Shown piece by piece: positions 36,343 through 44,406 of a stretch of DNA of 64,000 bases (its first letter is position 1; each line of letters opens with the position of its first letter). The DNA is from Haloferax prahovense DSM 18310 (GTDB lineage: Archaea > Halobacteriota > Halobacteria > Halobacteriales > Haloferacaceae): contig NZ_AOLG01000008.1 of assembly GCF_000336815.1 (NCBI RefSeq), forward strand, positions 134,686 through 198,685, given 5' to 3'. The position numbers and the translations under genes are program-made. The notes beneath the pieces were generated by a model, which saw only the letters and a program-made list of their open reading frames with translations, was not told the DNA's origin and ran no database searches.

Positions 36343-36685
36343 GCGGCCACGAGTGACCGTTCAGCTACTTTTGCTCCGTATCCGTGTGGATTCTGGTGCT
36401 TCATCACGGTTCGGCTTCATGGTGAGTTAGTACATAAAGTGTGGGGTTGATTTTGTCAAATTTAGTGGGACGTAATACCACAACTGCACAAAATAGGCTA
36501 GAATATTACGCATATAAGGTTGTATATCGTCCAAGGATTTTGAGATTCTCGGGTCTTCTGTGGACGAACGTTCAGGAAAATGTTGCCTGACAAGTGTGTT
36601 TTGGCCGTGCGCACCGCGGTATCGTGTCACGTAGTTCGGAGTTCGAATTGGCGGGTTCGGGGCGTTCGACTCGGCCGTCGACGCC
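36343..36685. other. 343-base AT-rich region upstream of amt copy 2
   Basis: Promoter region of the amt-glnK copy 2 operon. On the minus strand CTTTATGTA lies near 36432-36440. A second AT-rich cluster (AATATTACGCATATAAGG, about 36502-36520) follows. A 67-codon open frame at 36427-36630 is not credible as a gene. It ends at the hemB stop. Confidence 0.55.
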
Positions 36686-37669
36686 TCAGTCGAGCTGCCG
36701 CGCCACGCGCTCTGCGAAGTACGTGATGATGAGGTCCGCGCCCGCCCGCTTCATCGACAGGAGCGACTCGTGAGCGACCCCATCGAGGTCCAACCAGCCC
36801 TTCTCGGCGGCGGCGTGGAGCATCGCGTACTCGCCGGAGACGTTGTAGGCGGCGACCGGGTGGTCGTAGCCCTCGCGGATGGCGCGGACGATGTCGAGGT
36901 ACGGCAGGCCCGGCTTGACCATCAGCACGTCCGCGCCCTGTTCCACGTCGAGCGCGACCTCGCGGAGCGCCTCGCGGGCGTTCGCGGGGTCCATCTGGTA
37001 GTGCCGCCGGTCGCCGAAGGCCGGCGCGCCGTCGGCCGCGTCGCGGAAGGGACCGTAGAAGGCGCTCTCGTACTTCGCGGCGTAGGACATGATGGGAACC
37101 TCGTCGCGGCCGGCGTCGTCGAGGGCGGCCCGAATCGCGCCGACCATCCCGTCCATCGAGGCCGAGGGGGCGACCATGTCAGCGCCCGCTTCGGCGTGGG
37201 AGACGGCCGTCTCCGCGAGCAGGTCGAGAGTCGGTCCGTTTTCGACGGTTAACGTCGGGTCGTCCTCGGCGTGGTCCTCCAGGACTCCGCAGTGGCCGTG
37301 GTCGGTGTACTCACAGAGACACACGTCGGTGATGACGTAGGCGTCGGTCTCGGCGGTGATGGCTCGAACTGCCTCCTGTACGACTCCGTCTCGCGCGTAC
37401 GCGCGCGAACCCTCTGCGTCTTTCGACTCGGGGATGCCGAAGACGATGACGGCCTCGACGCCCGCCTCGCGGACCTCGGCGACGCGGTCGGCGGCCTCGT
37501 CGACCGGCACGCGCTCGTGACCCGGCATGGACTCGATGGGGACGCGCTCGTCAGTCGTCGCGTCCACGAAGACTGGCGCGACGAGGTCCGTCGCGTCGAG
37601 GGTCGTCTCCGAGACGAGCGGGCGAATCCCGTCGGTTCGAAGCCTGCGGGGACGGTCGGTGAACTCCAT
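36686..37669 (-). CDS. hemB: delta-aminolevulinic acid dehydratase (porphobilinogen synthase)
   Basis: 327 residues. Condenses two 5-aminolevulinates to porphobilinogen. Schiff-base lysines Lys199 (MSYAAKYES) and Lys252 (MVKPGLPYLD). The zinc-type cysteine site DVCLCEYTDHGHCG has Cys117, 119 and 127, so this is a Zn-dependent rather than Mg-only enzyme. Monocistronic here, though functionally between hemL and hemC. Confidence 0.97.
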   Translation of the reverse strand: MEFTDRPRRLRTDGIRPLVSETTLDATDLVAPVFVDATTDERVPIESMPGHERVPVDEAADRVAEVREAGVEAVIVFGIPESKDAEGSRAYARDGVVQEAVRAITAETDAYVITDVCLCEYTDHGHCGVLEDHAEDDPTLTVENGPTLDLLAETAVSHAEAGADMVAPSASMDGMVGAIRAALDDAGRDEVPIMSYAAKYESAFYGPFRDAADGAPAFGDRRHYQMDPANAREALREVALDVEQGADVLMVKPGLPYLDIVRAIREGYDHPVAAYNVSGEYAMLHAAAEKGWLDLDGVAHESLLSMKRAGADLIITYFAERVARQLD

Positions 37670-37689
37670 ACACCGGGTTCGGCTGGCGG

Positions 37690-37702
37690 CGGCAAAATGC
37701 CG
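37690..37702. promoter_or_regulatory. promoter-region dyad of hemB
   Basis: CGGCA-AAA-TGCCG, centred about 27 bases before the hemB ATG, where the TATA box is expected (coding strand GGCATTTTGCC). Candidate TATA element overlapping an operator-like dyad. Confidence 0.35.
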
Positions 37703-37774
37703 TCGCTCCCGTCGCTTCGCGCCGCATTATCCACCCCATAATGAACACAGTACCGTTCGAACCGCGCACACGAC

Positions 37775-38287
37775 ATGAGCGCCTTCACCGCCCAACTCCC
37801 CGACGTCCTTCGGGAGCTCCTCGCTTCCGACCTCGCTCTCGTCGCCCTCTTTTTCGTGTTCGTGCTGGAGGGTGCGATGCTCCTCTACGTCGCGCCGAGC
37901 GAACTCCTCGTGCCCGGGGCGCTGGTGCTGGTCGGCGAACGACTGTTGATTCCGATTCTCGCCGTCGCCGTTCTGGGCGCGACGCTCGGTCAGGTCGCGC
38001 TGTTCTCGGTCGCCAAACGGGGCGGCCGCGAGTACCTCCTCTCGCGGTCGTGGTTCCGCGTCGGCGAGGACTCGCTCGACCGGTTCGACGGCTGGTTCGA
38101 CCGCTGGGGGCCGGTCGTCGTCCCGCTGAGCAACGCGATGCTGTTCACGCGCGGGATGCTCACCGTTCCGGCCGGTCTCTCGGATATGTCGACGAAGCGG
38201 TTCGTCGCCCTCTCGGCGGCCGGAACCGTCGTGTTCGAGAGCGCGCTCGCGGCGCTGTACGTGTTCGGCGGACAGGTCCTCGCGTAG
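37775..38287 (+). CDS. DedA-family membrane protein
   Basis: 170 residues, about four to five hydrophobic segments. The VTT/DedA pattern is visible in VAVLGATLGQVALFSVAKRGGREYLL and in WFDRWGPVVVPLSNAMLFTRGMLTVPAG, a re-entrant-loop region with Arg. Family members flip polyprenyl-phosphate or phospholipids. Divergent from hemB with 105 bases between. Confidence 0.88.
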   Translation: MSAFTAQLPDVLRELLASDLALVALFFVFVLEGAMLLYVAPSELLVPGALVLVGERLLIPILAVAVLGATLGQVALFSVAKRGGREYLLSRSWFRVGEDSLDRFDGWFDRWGPVVVPLSNAMLFTRGMLTVPAGLSDMSTKRFVALSAAGTVVFESALAALYVFGGQVLA

Positions 38288-38365
38288 ACGGGTTCTCCGT
38301 CGCGGGCAACGCTCGGCGTCGCGGGGTAGGAAGGCGTTAGTGGAGGGACACCTGCTGACCGGCCG

Positions 38366-38530
38366 CTACTTTGTTCGATTAATGTCGAGTTTTTCCTTCA
38401 GGGCGGCGAGTTCCTCGGATTCGGCGAGTTCCTCGACCCGCTTGCGGAAGTGTCGCTCGCAGAGACCGACCTTAATGTGGTCCTTCTCCGCGGCGTATGC
38501 GGCCTCACGGTCGCAGTAGTGACACTGCAT
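38366..38530 (-). CDS. small zinc-finger-like protein (54 aa, DUF6757 type)
   Basis: ATG at 38530 to TAG gives 54 residues beginning MQCHYCDREAAYAAEKDH with a CxxC pair (Cys3, Cys6), then GLCERHF (Cys24, His27), so four likely metal ligands. The C-terminal half is a charged helix (RVEELAESEELAALKEKL). It matches a short haloarchaeal DUF family as I recall it. Too small to be found by length filters. Confidence 0.75.
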   Translation of the reverse strand: MQCHYCDREAAYAAEKDHIKVGLCERHFRKRVEELAESEELAALKEKLDINRTK

Positions 38531-38605
38531 ATCCCCCCTTCAGTTCCGATAGGATTTAACTCTACGCCCCACGGCACATTCGGAGTTATTCACGGACTAA
38601 CACGG

Positions 38606-39400
38606 TTAGAGACCGTCTACCGCCGCGGCGAACCGAGCGAAGTCGGCCGCCGGCGGTCCGGCGCGGCCGAGGGTTTCGTCGTGGGCGTCGCTCCCGCCCG
38701 TGGCGAACAGGTCGTAGCGTTCGATGGCCTCGTCAACGAGGTCGCGGTCGACTGCGAAGCCGTATGGGTAGTAGCGTTCCACGGCGTCGAGGTCGGCACA
38801 GAGGTCGAGCGCGCCCGCCGGGTCGCGGTAGCGGAACGGGTGCGCGAGGCCGACCACGTCGCAGGCGTCCCGGAGGGCCGCCACGCCATCGTCGAACGTC
38901 GGGAGTTCGCGCGGGACGTAACAGGGGCCGTCCGCGCCGATGAGCTCGTCGAACGCCCCTTGGTAGTCGTAGGGAGCGTCGCTGGCGTCGATAGCGCGGG
39001 CGACGTGCGGCCGACCGACGCCGTCGTGGATGTCGATGTCGAGGCTGACTCCGATCTCGGCTTCGACCGCCGCGACGATGTCGCTGGCGCGCTCCACGCG
39101 GTTCCGCTGGAGGCGCTCGACCGTCTCGACGAGGGCGGGTCGCTCTCTGAGCCCGTAGCCGAGGAGGTCGACCCGACGGTCGCCGGCGTCGACGCGCAGT
39201 TCGATGCCCCGAACGATAGTCACGCCGTCGCGTTCGATAACCGGGGCGTCGAGGTCCGGGTGGTAGCGGTCGTGGTCCGTCACGGCCACCACCTCGACCC
39301 CGCCCGCGCGGGCCGCGTCGGGGAGCGCGTCGATAGTGAGCCGGCCGTCCGAGGCGGTCGTGTGGAGATGGAGGTCCGCGACCGGCGGGCTGTCGTCCAT
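38606..39400 (-). CDS. PHP-domain phosphoesterase
   Basis: 264 residues. N-terminal PHP metal motifs: DLHLHTTASDG (9-19) and AVTDHDRYH (39-47); later metal ligands RGIE and a C-terminal GGSDAH. PHP domains hydrolyse phosphoesters (for example nucleoside 3',5'-bisphosphates or RNA 5' ends in the TrpH/YciV group), the closest match by length and layout. Start chosen at the ATG at 39400 just before MDDSPPVADLHLH. Confidence 0.92.
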   Translation of the reverse strand: MDDSPPVADLHLHTTASDGRLTIDALPDAARAGGVEVVAVTDHDRYHPDLDAPVIERDGVTIVRGIELRVDAGDRRVDLLGYGLRERPALVETVERLQRNRVERASDIVAAVEAEIGVSLDIDIHDGVGRPHVARAIDASDAPYDYQGAFDELIGADGPCYVPRELPTFDDGVAALRDACDVVGLAHPFRYRDPAGALDLCADLDAVERYYPYGFAVDRDLVDEAIERYDLFATGGSDAHDETLGRAGPPAADFARFAAAVDGL

Positions 39401-39496
39401 GCCACGTGGTCGGGGCGAGGGAGGGACAAACGTTGCGCCCAGTATATCATTAAGGACGATTAAGGACTGCAAGGGCACTAATCAAATACATGGAAA

Positions 39497-39511
39497 ATCA
39501 TTAAGAATGAT
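39497..39511. promoter_or_regulatory. dyad in the DUF5789 promoter
   Basis: ATCATT-AAG-AATGAT, a perfect six-base inverted repeat centred 29 bases before the ATG at 39533, exactly the TATA/BRE zone. A related TATCATTAAGGACGATTAAGG lies 50 bases upstream, near the divergent PHP gene. Confidence 0.45.
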
Positions 39512-39532
39512 GACGACACAGCTGTGGGTGTA

Positions 39533-39817
39533 ATGCGCCTGAACGGACTCGGCGACGCCATCGATCGCCACGAATACCCGATTAGCTCGACCGACTTCGC
39601 CCAACGCCACGGCGACGAAGTAATCGAGCTCCAGAACGGTCAGGAGACTGTCGCACAGATCCTGGCCCGTCTCGGCGACGAGACGTACACGTGCCCGCAG
39701 GACGTGCGGGACGCCCTCTTCACCGGCGTCGGTCACGAGGCGATCGGTCGTCGATACTACAGCGACCGCGACCCGTCCCCGCTCGGTGAGAACGGGCCCG
39801 AGATGGTCTCGTTCTGA
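39533..39817 (+). CDS. DUF5789 family protein
   Basis: 94 residues. The pattern LNGLGDAIDRHEYPISSTDFAQRHGDEVIEL...GQETVAQILARLG matches the small haloarchaeal DUF5789 proteins. Compact, acidic, no membrane segment. Starts at the ATG at 39533 with no room for an SD, so a leaderless transcript is likely. Function unknown. Confidence 0.85.
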   Translation: MRLNGLGDAIDRHEYPISSTDFAQRHGDEVIELQNGQETVAQILARLGDETYTCPQDVRDALFTGVGHEAIGRRYYSDRDPSPLGENGPEMVSF

Positions 39818-39946
39818 GGCAGGCTCTCGTCTCGTCTCGATTTTTTCTTTCTGACTGCGACCCGTGAGCCGTCGGCTCGGGGTCGGGTTCGGCGACTCGA
39901 CCGCGCGCCCGCGATGCGCTCGGTCCACAACCGGTCAGAACGAACG

Positions 39947-40954
39947 TCAGTCAGCGAGCCACGGCAGGTCCACCGGGACCGACCCCTTCGAGTAGCCTTC
40001 GACCTGTCCCGACGGGCGGAGCCGGAAGACCACCGCGGGTCGGTGCCGCACGTCGGGCTTCTCGCCCATGATGGCGGACCAGTCGTCGTCGGGGAACGAC
40101 GAGCAGTCGACGAACAGGGTCACGCCGCCGCCGTGTTCGGCGAGTTGGCCCTCGCCGTTAGTCTTGGTCTGTGCCGTGTCCCGAATCGCGGCGATTGGGT
40201 TGCTCACGGAGCGTCGGTTCGGCGGGAGCGGCCGCGTCACCTCGATGAGCGCGCCGCCCGCGGGGGTGTTCTCCGCGCGGAAGTCGATGGAGTGGCCGGT
40301 CGTCACGGCGATTTCGGGCGTGATGTCGTACCCCGCCTCGTCGAGGAGGTACGCCACGTCGAACTCGCCCATCGCCGCGGCCATCCGTATTGGGTCGAAG
40401 TACTCCGAGGTGCCGAGCTTTCCGGCCATGACCTCGCGGTACTCGTCGAGGACGCCCGTGGCGAAGAACGACTCGTAGAACTCCAGGGCCTCCTCACGGG
40501 TCGCGTCCGGGAAGCCCGCCGCGTGGTCGTAAAAGAACTCGCGGGTCGTCTCGCGGCCGTCCTTCGAGAGGAACACCGGGAGGAAGAACCACGAGAGGTG
40601 CGGATAGGGCTTCAGCCACGGCGACTGGTCGAACAGCTCGGCGATGAGTTCGCGCTGGGCCCACCGAGAAACCTCGAAGGGGGCTTCGTCGAAGCCCTCC
40701 TTGTCGGTCCGCCACAGCGAACTCGGCGTCTCGGTGTTGCCTATCCAGTAGGCGTGGTCGTCGGCCCACGCGAAGAGCGCGGTGTCGCCGTTGTCCATGT
40801 CGAACCGACGGGCCTCGTACCCCTCGGGCGGTGCGTACCACGGTGCACCCATCTCTGCGCCGAGGTTGGCGTCGAGCGGCTGGAAGATGTCGCGGGTGAT
40901 GCGCGAGTCGTCCCAGCGTCCGGGGGCGTAACGAAAGCGAAGCGGGCGTGCCAC
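39947..40954 (-). CDS. DUF5784 family protein
   Basis: 335 residues from a GTG at 40954, chosen because the sequence then begins MARPLRFRYAPGRWDDSRI, which I recognise as the family start; longer frames upstream have atypical composition. Large soluble protein with aromatic-rich core (SPWLKPYPHLSWFFLPVFLS) and no obvious catalytic motif. Restricted to haloarchaea as far as I know. Divergent from the DUF5786 gene. Confidence 0.86.
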   Translation of the reverse strand: MARPLRFRYAPGRWDDSRITRDIFQPLDANLGAEMGAPWYAPPEGYEARRFDMDNGDTALFAWADDHAYWIGNTETPSSLWRTDKEGFDEAPFEVSRWAQRELIAELFDQSPWLKPYPHLSWFFLPVFLSKDGRETTREFFYDHAAGFPDATREEALEFYESFFATGVLDEYREVMAGKLGTSEYFDPIRMAAAMGEFDVAYLLDEAGYDITPEIAVTTGHSIDFRAENTPAGGALIEVTRPLPPNRRSVSNPIAAIRDTAQTKTNGEGQLAEHGGGVTLFVDCSSFPDDDWSAIMGEKPDVRHRPAVVFRLRPSGQVEGYSKGSVPVDLPWLAD

Positions 40955-41089
40955 ACACGGTGTAGTTCGGCGATTGTTTTTACCCTTTCCTGCCGCGGGG
41001 CCTGTTTTCGGCCACTCCCTCCCCCTTCTGCCCTCGGTTACCTCCGGATATCCCCGAGTATCACGATTGTGAATCTCTCCGATAGCTAT

Positions 41090-41108
41090 ATGTGGCACAC
41101 ACCCACAT
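41090..41108. promoter_or_regulatory. dyad overlapping the DUF5786 promoter
   Basis: ATGTGG-CACACAC-CCACAT, a perfect six-base inverted repeat with a seven-base centre. It overlaps a TATA-like CTATATG (41086-41092) that is about 33 bases before the ATG at 41122, so a bound protein could block initiation. Confidence 0.4.
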
Positions 41109-41121
41109 GGTAAGTCGAACC

Positions 41122-41298
41122 ATGTCAATGGGGGCATACGACGAAGCCGAACACGAACGCCGCGAGCGGATGACGAGCCAGGTCGAACCCGGGACCGACG
41201 ACGACCGGAAGACCTACCGCGGGAGCGTCGAGTACGACTCCGGCGACTCGACCGATGCGCTGCTCAAACAGTTCAAGCGGATGAAGTCCGACGACTGA
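41122..41298 (+). CDS. DUF5786 family protein
   Basis: 58 residues, beginning MSMGAYDEAEHERRER and containing RKTYRGSVEYDSGDSTDALL, which matches the haloarchaeal DUF5786 family. Highly charged, no membrane segment. An ATG six bases on (third codon) also fits. Function unknown. Confidence 0.85.
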   Translation: MSMGAYDEAEHERRERMTSQVEPGTDDDRKTYRGSVEYDSGDSTDALLKQFKRMKSDD

Positions 41299-41326
41299 CC
41301 CGTACCCTCTCTGTTCCTGCGTACCC

Positions 41327-42022
41327 TCACGTCCTCGTCAGCGCCGCGGCCGTCACCGACACGACGGTCACGGCGACGACGTGCCCGCCGACCGCGAACA
41401 GGAGCACCGGCTGGTCTGCGACGAACGGCAGCAACAGCATCTGCGCGACCGCGAAGCCGACGTTCAGGAGGTTCACCCGCCTGACCGTCCCGGCGGTCGG
41501 ACCGTCGAACCGATAGCGGACCGCCCCCCAGAGGCCGACGACGGCCGCCCACCACGACGTGCCGATTCGGTAACAGAGGTCCCAGAGAACGAGCAGCGTC
41601 AGGTAGACGACCACGACCGGCGGTTCGGGGCCGAACAGCGTCGTCATGAGCGCCGTCCCCGGCTGTTGCGGGTCGAAGACGAACAGGTGCGTCACGAGCG
41701 CGACGAACGCGAGCACGCCGAGGACGACCTCGATGCTCGACCCGAAAAGCAGGCGTCGATAGGGCGCGGGCACCCTCGCGGCGCGGGTCCACTCGCCCAT
41801 GCGGAGCATCACGACGCTGCCCGCGGCCGCGACGACGATGGCCGCGGTGCCCGCGACCGCCGCGGCCCACAGGTCGTACACCCACGCGAAGACGAGCACG
41901 GCGACCTCGAAGACGGCGATTTGGAGGGCGATAGCGCCCGCTTCGCCGATTCTCACGCCCGGGAGCGCGCCGACGATGCTCTCGTACACCCACGTCTCGC
42001 CGTACTCCGGGGCGTCGTTCAT
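41327..42022 (-). CDS. haloarchaeal membrane protein
   Basis: 231 residues with about six membrane helices. Notable feature: conserved-looking polar/aromatic loops (GEWTRAARVPAPYRRLLFG, LWDLCYRIGTSWWAAVVGLWG) between helices. No known transporter or enzyme motif. I believe it is a haloarchaeal membrane DUF. It is transcribed next to the epimerase-like gene with 76 bases between. Confidence 0.78.
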   Translation of the reverse strand: MNDAPEYGETWVYESIVGALPGVRIGEAGAIALQIAVFEVAVLVFAWVYDLWAAAVAGTAAIVVAAAGSVVMLRMGEWTRAARVPAPYRRLLFGSSIEVVLGVLAFVALVTHLFVFDPQQPGTALMTTLFGPEPPVVVVYLTLLVLWDLCYRIGTSWWAAVVGLWGAVRYRFDGPTAGTVRRVNLLNVGFAVAQMLLLPFVADQPVLLFAVGGHVVAVTVVSVTAAALTRT

Positions 42023-42098
42023 ATCCCGCCCCTACGGCCCCGCGGTATATCAATCGCTGCCGCGCTCGGGGCGCGCAGGCGGGCGGTTCGAGTCCCGT

Positions 42099-43031
42099 TC
42101 ACGTCGGGGTCGTCGACGCCGGTTCGGCGGCTCGCTCCCGCAGCTCGCGCTCCTCACGGAGCGCCCGCTCGACCGCGGCGTCGAACGTCGTCTCGTCCAC
42201 CTCGACGATGTCGCGGATGCGGTCGTCGCCGACGACGACGGGATTTTTCAGCCCCTCGATGAGCGGTCGGGCGACCCCCGTGTCCACGTCGGTCACGAGG
42301 CCGATCCAGTACGACGAGAGCCGCGGCGTCAACACGGGCACGGCGACGATTCGGGGCGCGTGGCCCAACTGCGCGCCGACGCGCTGGAGCATCTCCCGGT
42401 AGGTGAGCACGTCCGGGCCGCCGATTTCGTAGGTCTCGCCCGCCGTCTCGGGATGGTCGAGGACGCCCGCGAGGTAGGCGACAACGTCGGTGATGGCGAT
42501 GGGTTGACACCGCGTTTCGACCCACTGCGGCGTCACCATGACCGGGAGGCGCTTGGCGAGTTGGCGCACCATCTCGAAGCTCGCGCTCCCCGCGCCGACG
42601 ATGATGGCCGCCCGGAGGGTCGTCAGTTCGGGCGACCCCGACGCGAGGATGTGTTCGACCTCGCGGCGCGACCGAAGGTGCGGCGAGAGCTGGTCGCGGT
42701 CCTCGCCGAGACCGCCGAGGTAGACGATTCGTCCGACTCCGGCGGACTCGGCGGCGTCGACGAAGTTGCGGGCGGCGAGCCGGTCGCGCGCCTCGAAGTC
42801 GCCGCCGGAGTGCATCGAGTGGATGAGGTAGTACGCCGCGTCGACGCCAGCCATCGCGGGGGCGACCGTCGCCGGTTCGAAGATGTCGCCTTCGACCACG
42901 TCCACGCCCGGCGGACCGTCGTAGCGCGCCGCGTCACGGACGAAGACGACCACGTCGTGGCCGGCGTCGAGGAGGAGGGGAACGAGGTGCCGACCGACGA
43001 ACCCGGTCGCACCGGTCACGAGCACTTTCAT
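42099..43031 (-). CDS. atypical SDR / NAD(P)-binding protein (NDUFA9/YbjT-like)
   Basis: 310 residues. Rossmann motif VTGATGFVGRHLVP at 5-18; VEGDIFEP; YYLIHSMHSGGDFEARDRLAARNF; ARVDTIREILA-like partner strand VGRIVYLGG. The classic YxxxK is not visible, as in atypical SDRs of the complex-I NDUFA9 or NmrA/YbjT type. Such proteins bind NAD(P)H and act in redox sensing or as isomerases. Cytoplasmic. Confidence 0.88.
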   Translation of the reverse strand: MKVLVTGATGFVGRHLVPLLLDAGHDVVVFVRDAARYDGPPGVDVVEGDIFEPATVAPAMAGVDAAYYLIHSMHSGGDFEARDRLAARNFVDAAESAGVGRIVYLGGLGEDRDQLSPHLRSRREVEHILASGSPELTTLRAAIIVGAGSASFEMVRQLAKRLPVMVTPQWVETRCQPIAITDVVAYLAGVLDHPETAGETYEIGGPDVLTYREMLQRVGAQLGHAPRIVAVPVLTPRLSSYWIGLVTDVDTGVARPLIEGLKNPVVVGDDRIRDIVEVDETTFDAAVERALREERELRERAAEPASTTPT

Positions 43032-43119
43032 GATATACGGTAGCGCCGCTCACGATGTTAACGTATCGCTCGTTGACCCGACCGCGGTCCGTCCGCCCCC
43101 GTCGCTCGCCACCCGCGGT

Positions 43120-44004
43120 TCAGTCGTCGCGGCGAACCGCGTCCCAGCCGGGGGTTTCCGGCGCGCCGCGAGCGACTTCGACCTCGTCGGGGTCGGGTGC
43201 CTCGTCGGCCGCGCTCCCGAGACGACCGGCGACCGCATCCCACGCCGCGACGGCTTCGTTCGCCCACGACTCGCTTTCGAGCGTCTTCGCACGCGCTCGC
43301 GAGGCGCGGTCGTCGTCGACCTCCGTCGACCCGGGGTGCGACCCGACCGCGACGCCGACGAACTCCGCGCGGTCCTCCGGGGTCAGGTCGCGAGTCTCGA
43401 GGTGCTCGATGGTTCCCGCCAACCGCTCGGGCTCCGGGTGGACGAACACCTTCGCGCCGAGGGCGTGTGGGCCGAGGAGCAGGCCGTGAAGGTCGTCCGG
43501 GGGTGCGTCGTCGAGCAGACGCTCGCCCCCGTGGTGTCGCTCGACGCGCTCGCACTCGGTCTCCTGTCCGAGGACGAGGTTGTGCCCCGGATACTCGGCG
43601 CACTCGTCCGGATAGAGCTCGGTGTCGTGGATGCGGCACTGGAGGGTCTCGGGGTCGAGAAACGCGCAGGCGCGGAGCCACGTCCGCTCCAGACCGAACG
43701 GCGCGACGGGCTTCGGCGGCTTGCGCATGCCGACGAAGAACGCCGGCTTCCCGGCGATTGCGGCGACTTCGACGCCGTCGATTTCGACGCCCTCGCCCGG
43801 CGACGCTTCCCACAGCCGCGGGGTGAGGACGTCGCCCAGTCCGGCCTCGACGAAGTCCCGAATCTCGTCGCGGGTCAGCGGAACGAGGTTGTAGGTGTCG
43901 TCGAGCGGCGCGCGCGGCCCGCGGCGCTCGTGGTCGAGCGGGACCGGCGCGACCGGTCGCCAGTCGATACAGCAGCCCGCACAGCCTTCGCAGTCGACGC
44001 GCAT
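43120..44004 (-). CDS. YkgJ-family cysteine-cluster protein
   Basis: 294 residues. N-terminal CEGCAGCC at 5-12, and CAFLDPETLQCRIHDTELYPDEC further in; this Cys spacing is the YkgJ (UPF0153) zinc/iron-binding domain. The C-terminal half (about 150-294) is acidic and less conserved. Function not known for the family; it is found across archaea and bacteria. Confidence 0.86.
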   Translation of the reverse strand: MRVDCEGCAGCCIDWRPVAPVPLDHERRGPRAPLDDTYNLVPLTRDEIRDFVEAGLGDVLTPRLWEASPGEGVEIDGVEVAAIAGKPAFFVGMRKPPKPVAPFGLERTWLRACAFLDPETLQCRIHDTELYPDECAEYPGHNLVLGQETECERVERHHGGERLLDDAPPDDLHGLLLGPHALGAKVFVHPEPERLAGTIEHLETRDLTPEDRAEFVGVAVGSHPGSTEVDDDRASRARAKTLESESWANEAVAAWDAVAGRLGSAADEAPDPDEVEVARGAPETPGWDAVRRDD

Positions 44005-44121
44005 GCCCCGAAAGTTATACGCCAGCCGACAAGAAGCTCCCGGCGGGTCGGTCGTGTCGGCCGATTACGCGCCCGGCGTCGCGGCGGGGCGCTTTTGCCG
44101 CCTCGGGCCCTCGGTTCTTCC

Positions 44122-44325
44122 ATGACCTCCGAACCGTGCGACGCCTGCGGGAAGGGCGTCCGCATCGCCGGCGGCATCGGCGACCTCTGGAACTTCCCCA
44201 CCTCCTCGTCCGGGGGAATGACGCTGGAACTCGTCGACGGCTCCGAGCACTTCCTCTGTTTCGACTGCATGGAGCGACTGCCGGGCGACCGCGAACCGAC
44301 CGCTGAGGACGTCGCGGCGCTTTAG
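44122..44325 (+). CDS. small zinc-finger-like protein (67 aa)
   Basis: Contains CDACG (Cys6, Cys9) and, 42 residues later, FLCFDC (Cys47, Cys50), a treble-clef-like four-Cys site, with a Gly-rich middle (GGIGDLWNFP). Haloarchaeal DUF of unknown function. Divergent from the YkgJ-type gene. Confidence 0.76.
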   Translation: MTSEPCDACGKGVRIAGGIGDLWNFPTSSSGGMTLELVDGSEHFLCFDCMERLPGDREPTAEDVAAL

Positions 44326-44406
44326 ACCCGAATTCTACCGGTTTATCGACGCCACGACCGCACCCCGGAGCGGTGGATTTAGGCCCGTCCGAAGACTCCA
44401 CCAACC

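Noticed and set aside
36427-36630. 67-residue frame upstream of amt copy 2
   Set aside because: AT-rich intergenic codons unlike the genome; more plausibly promoter DNA.
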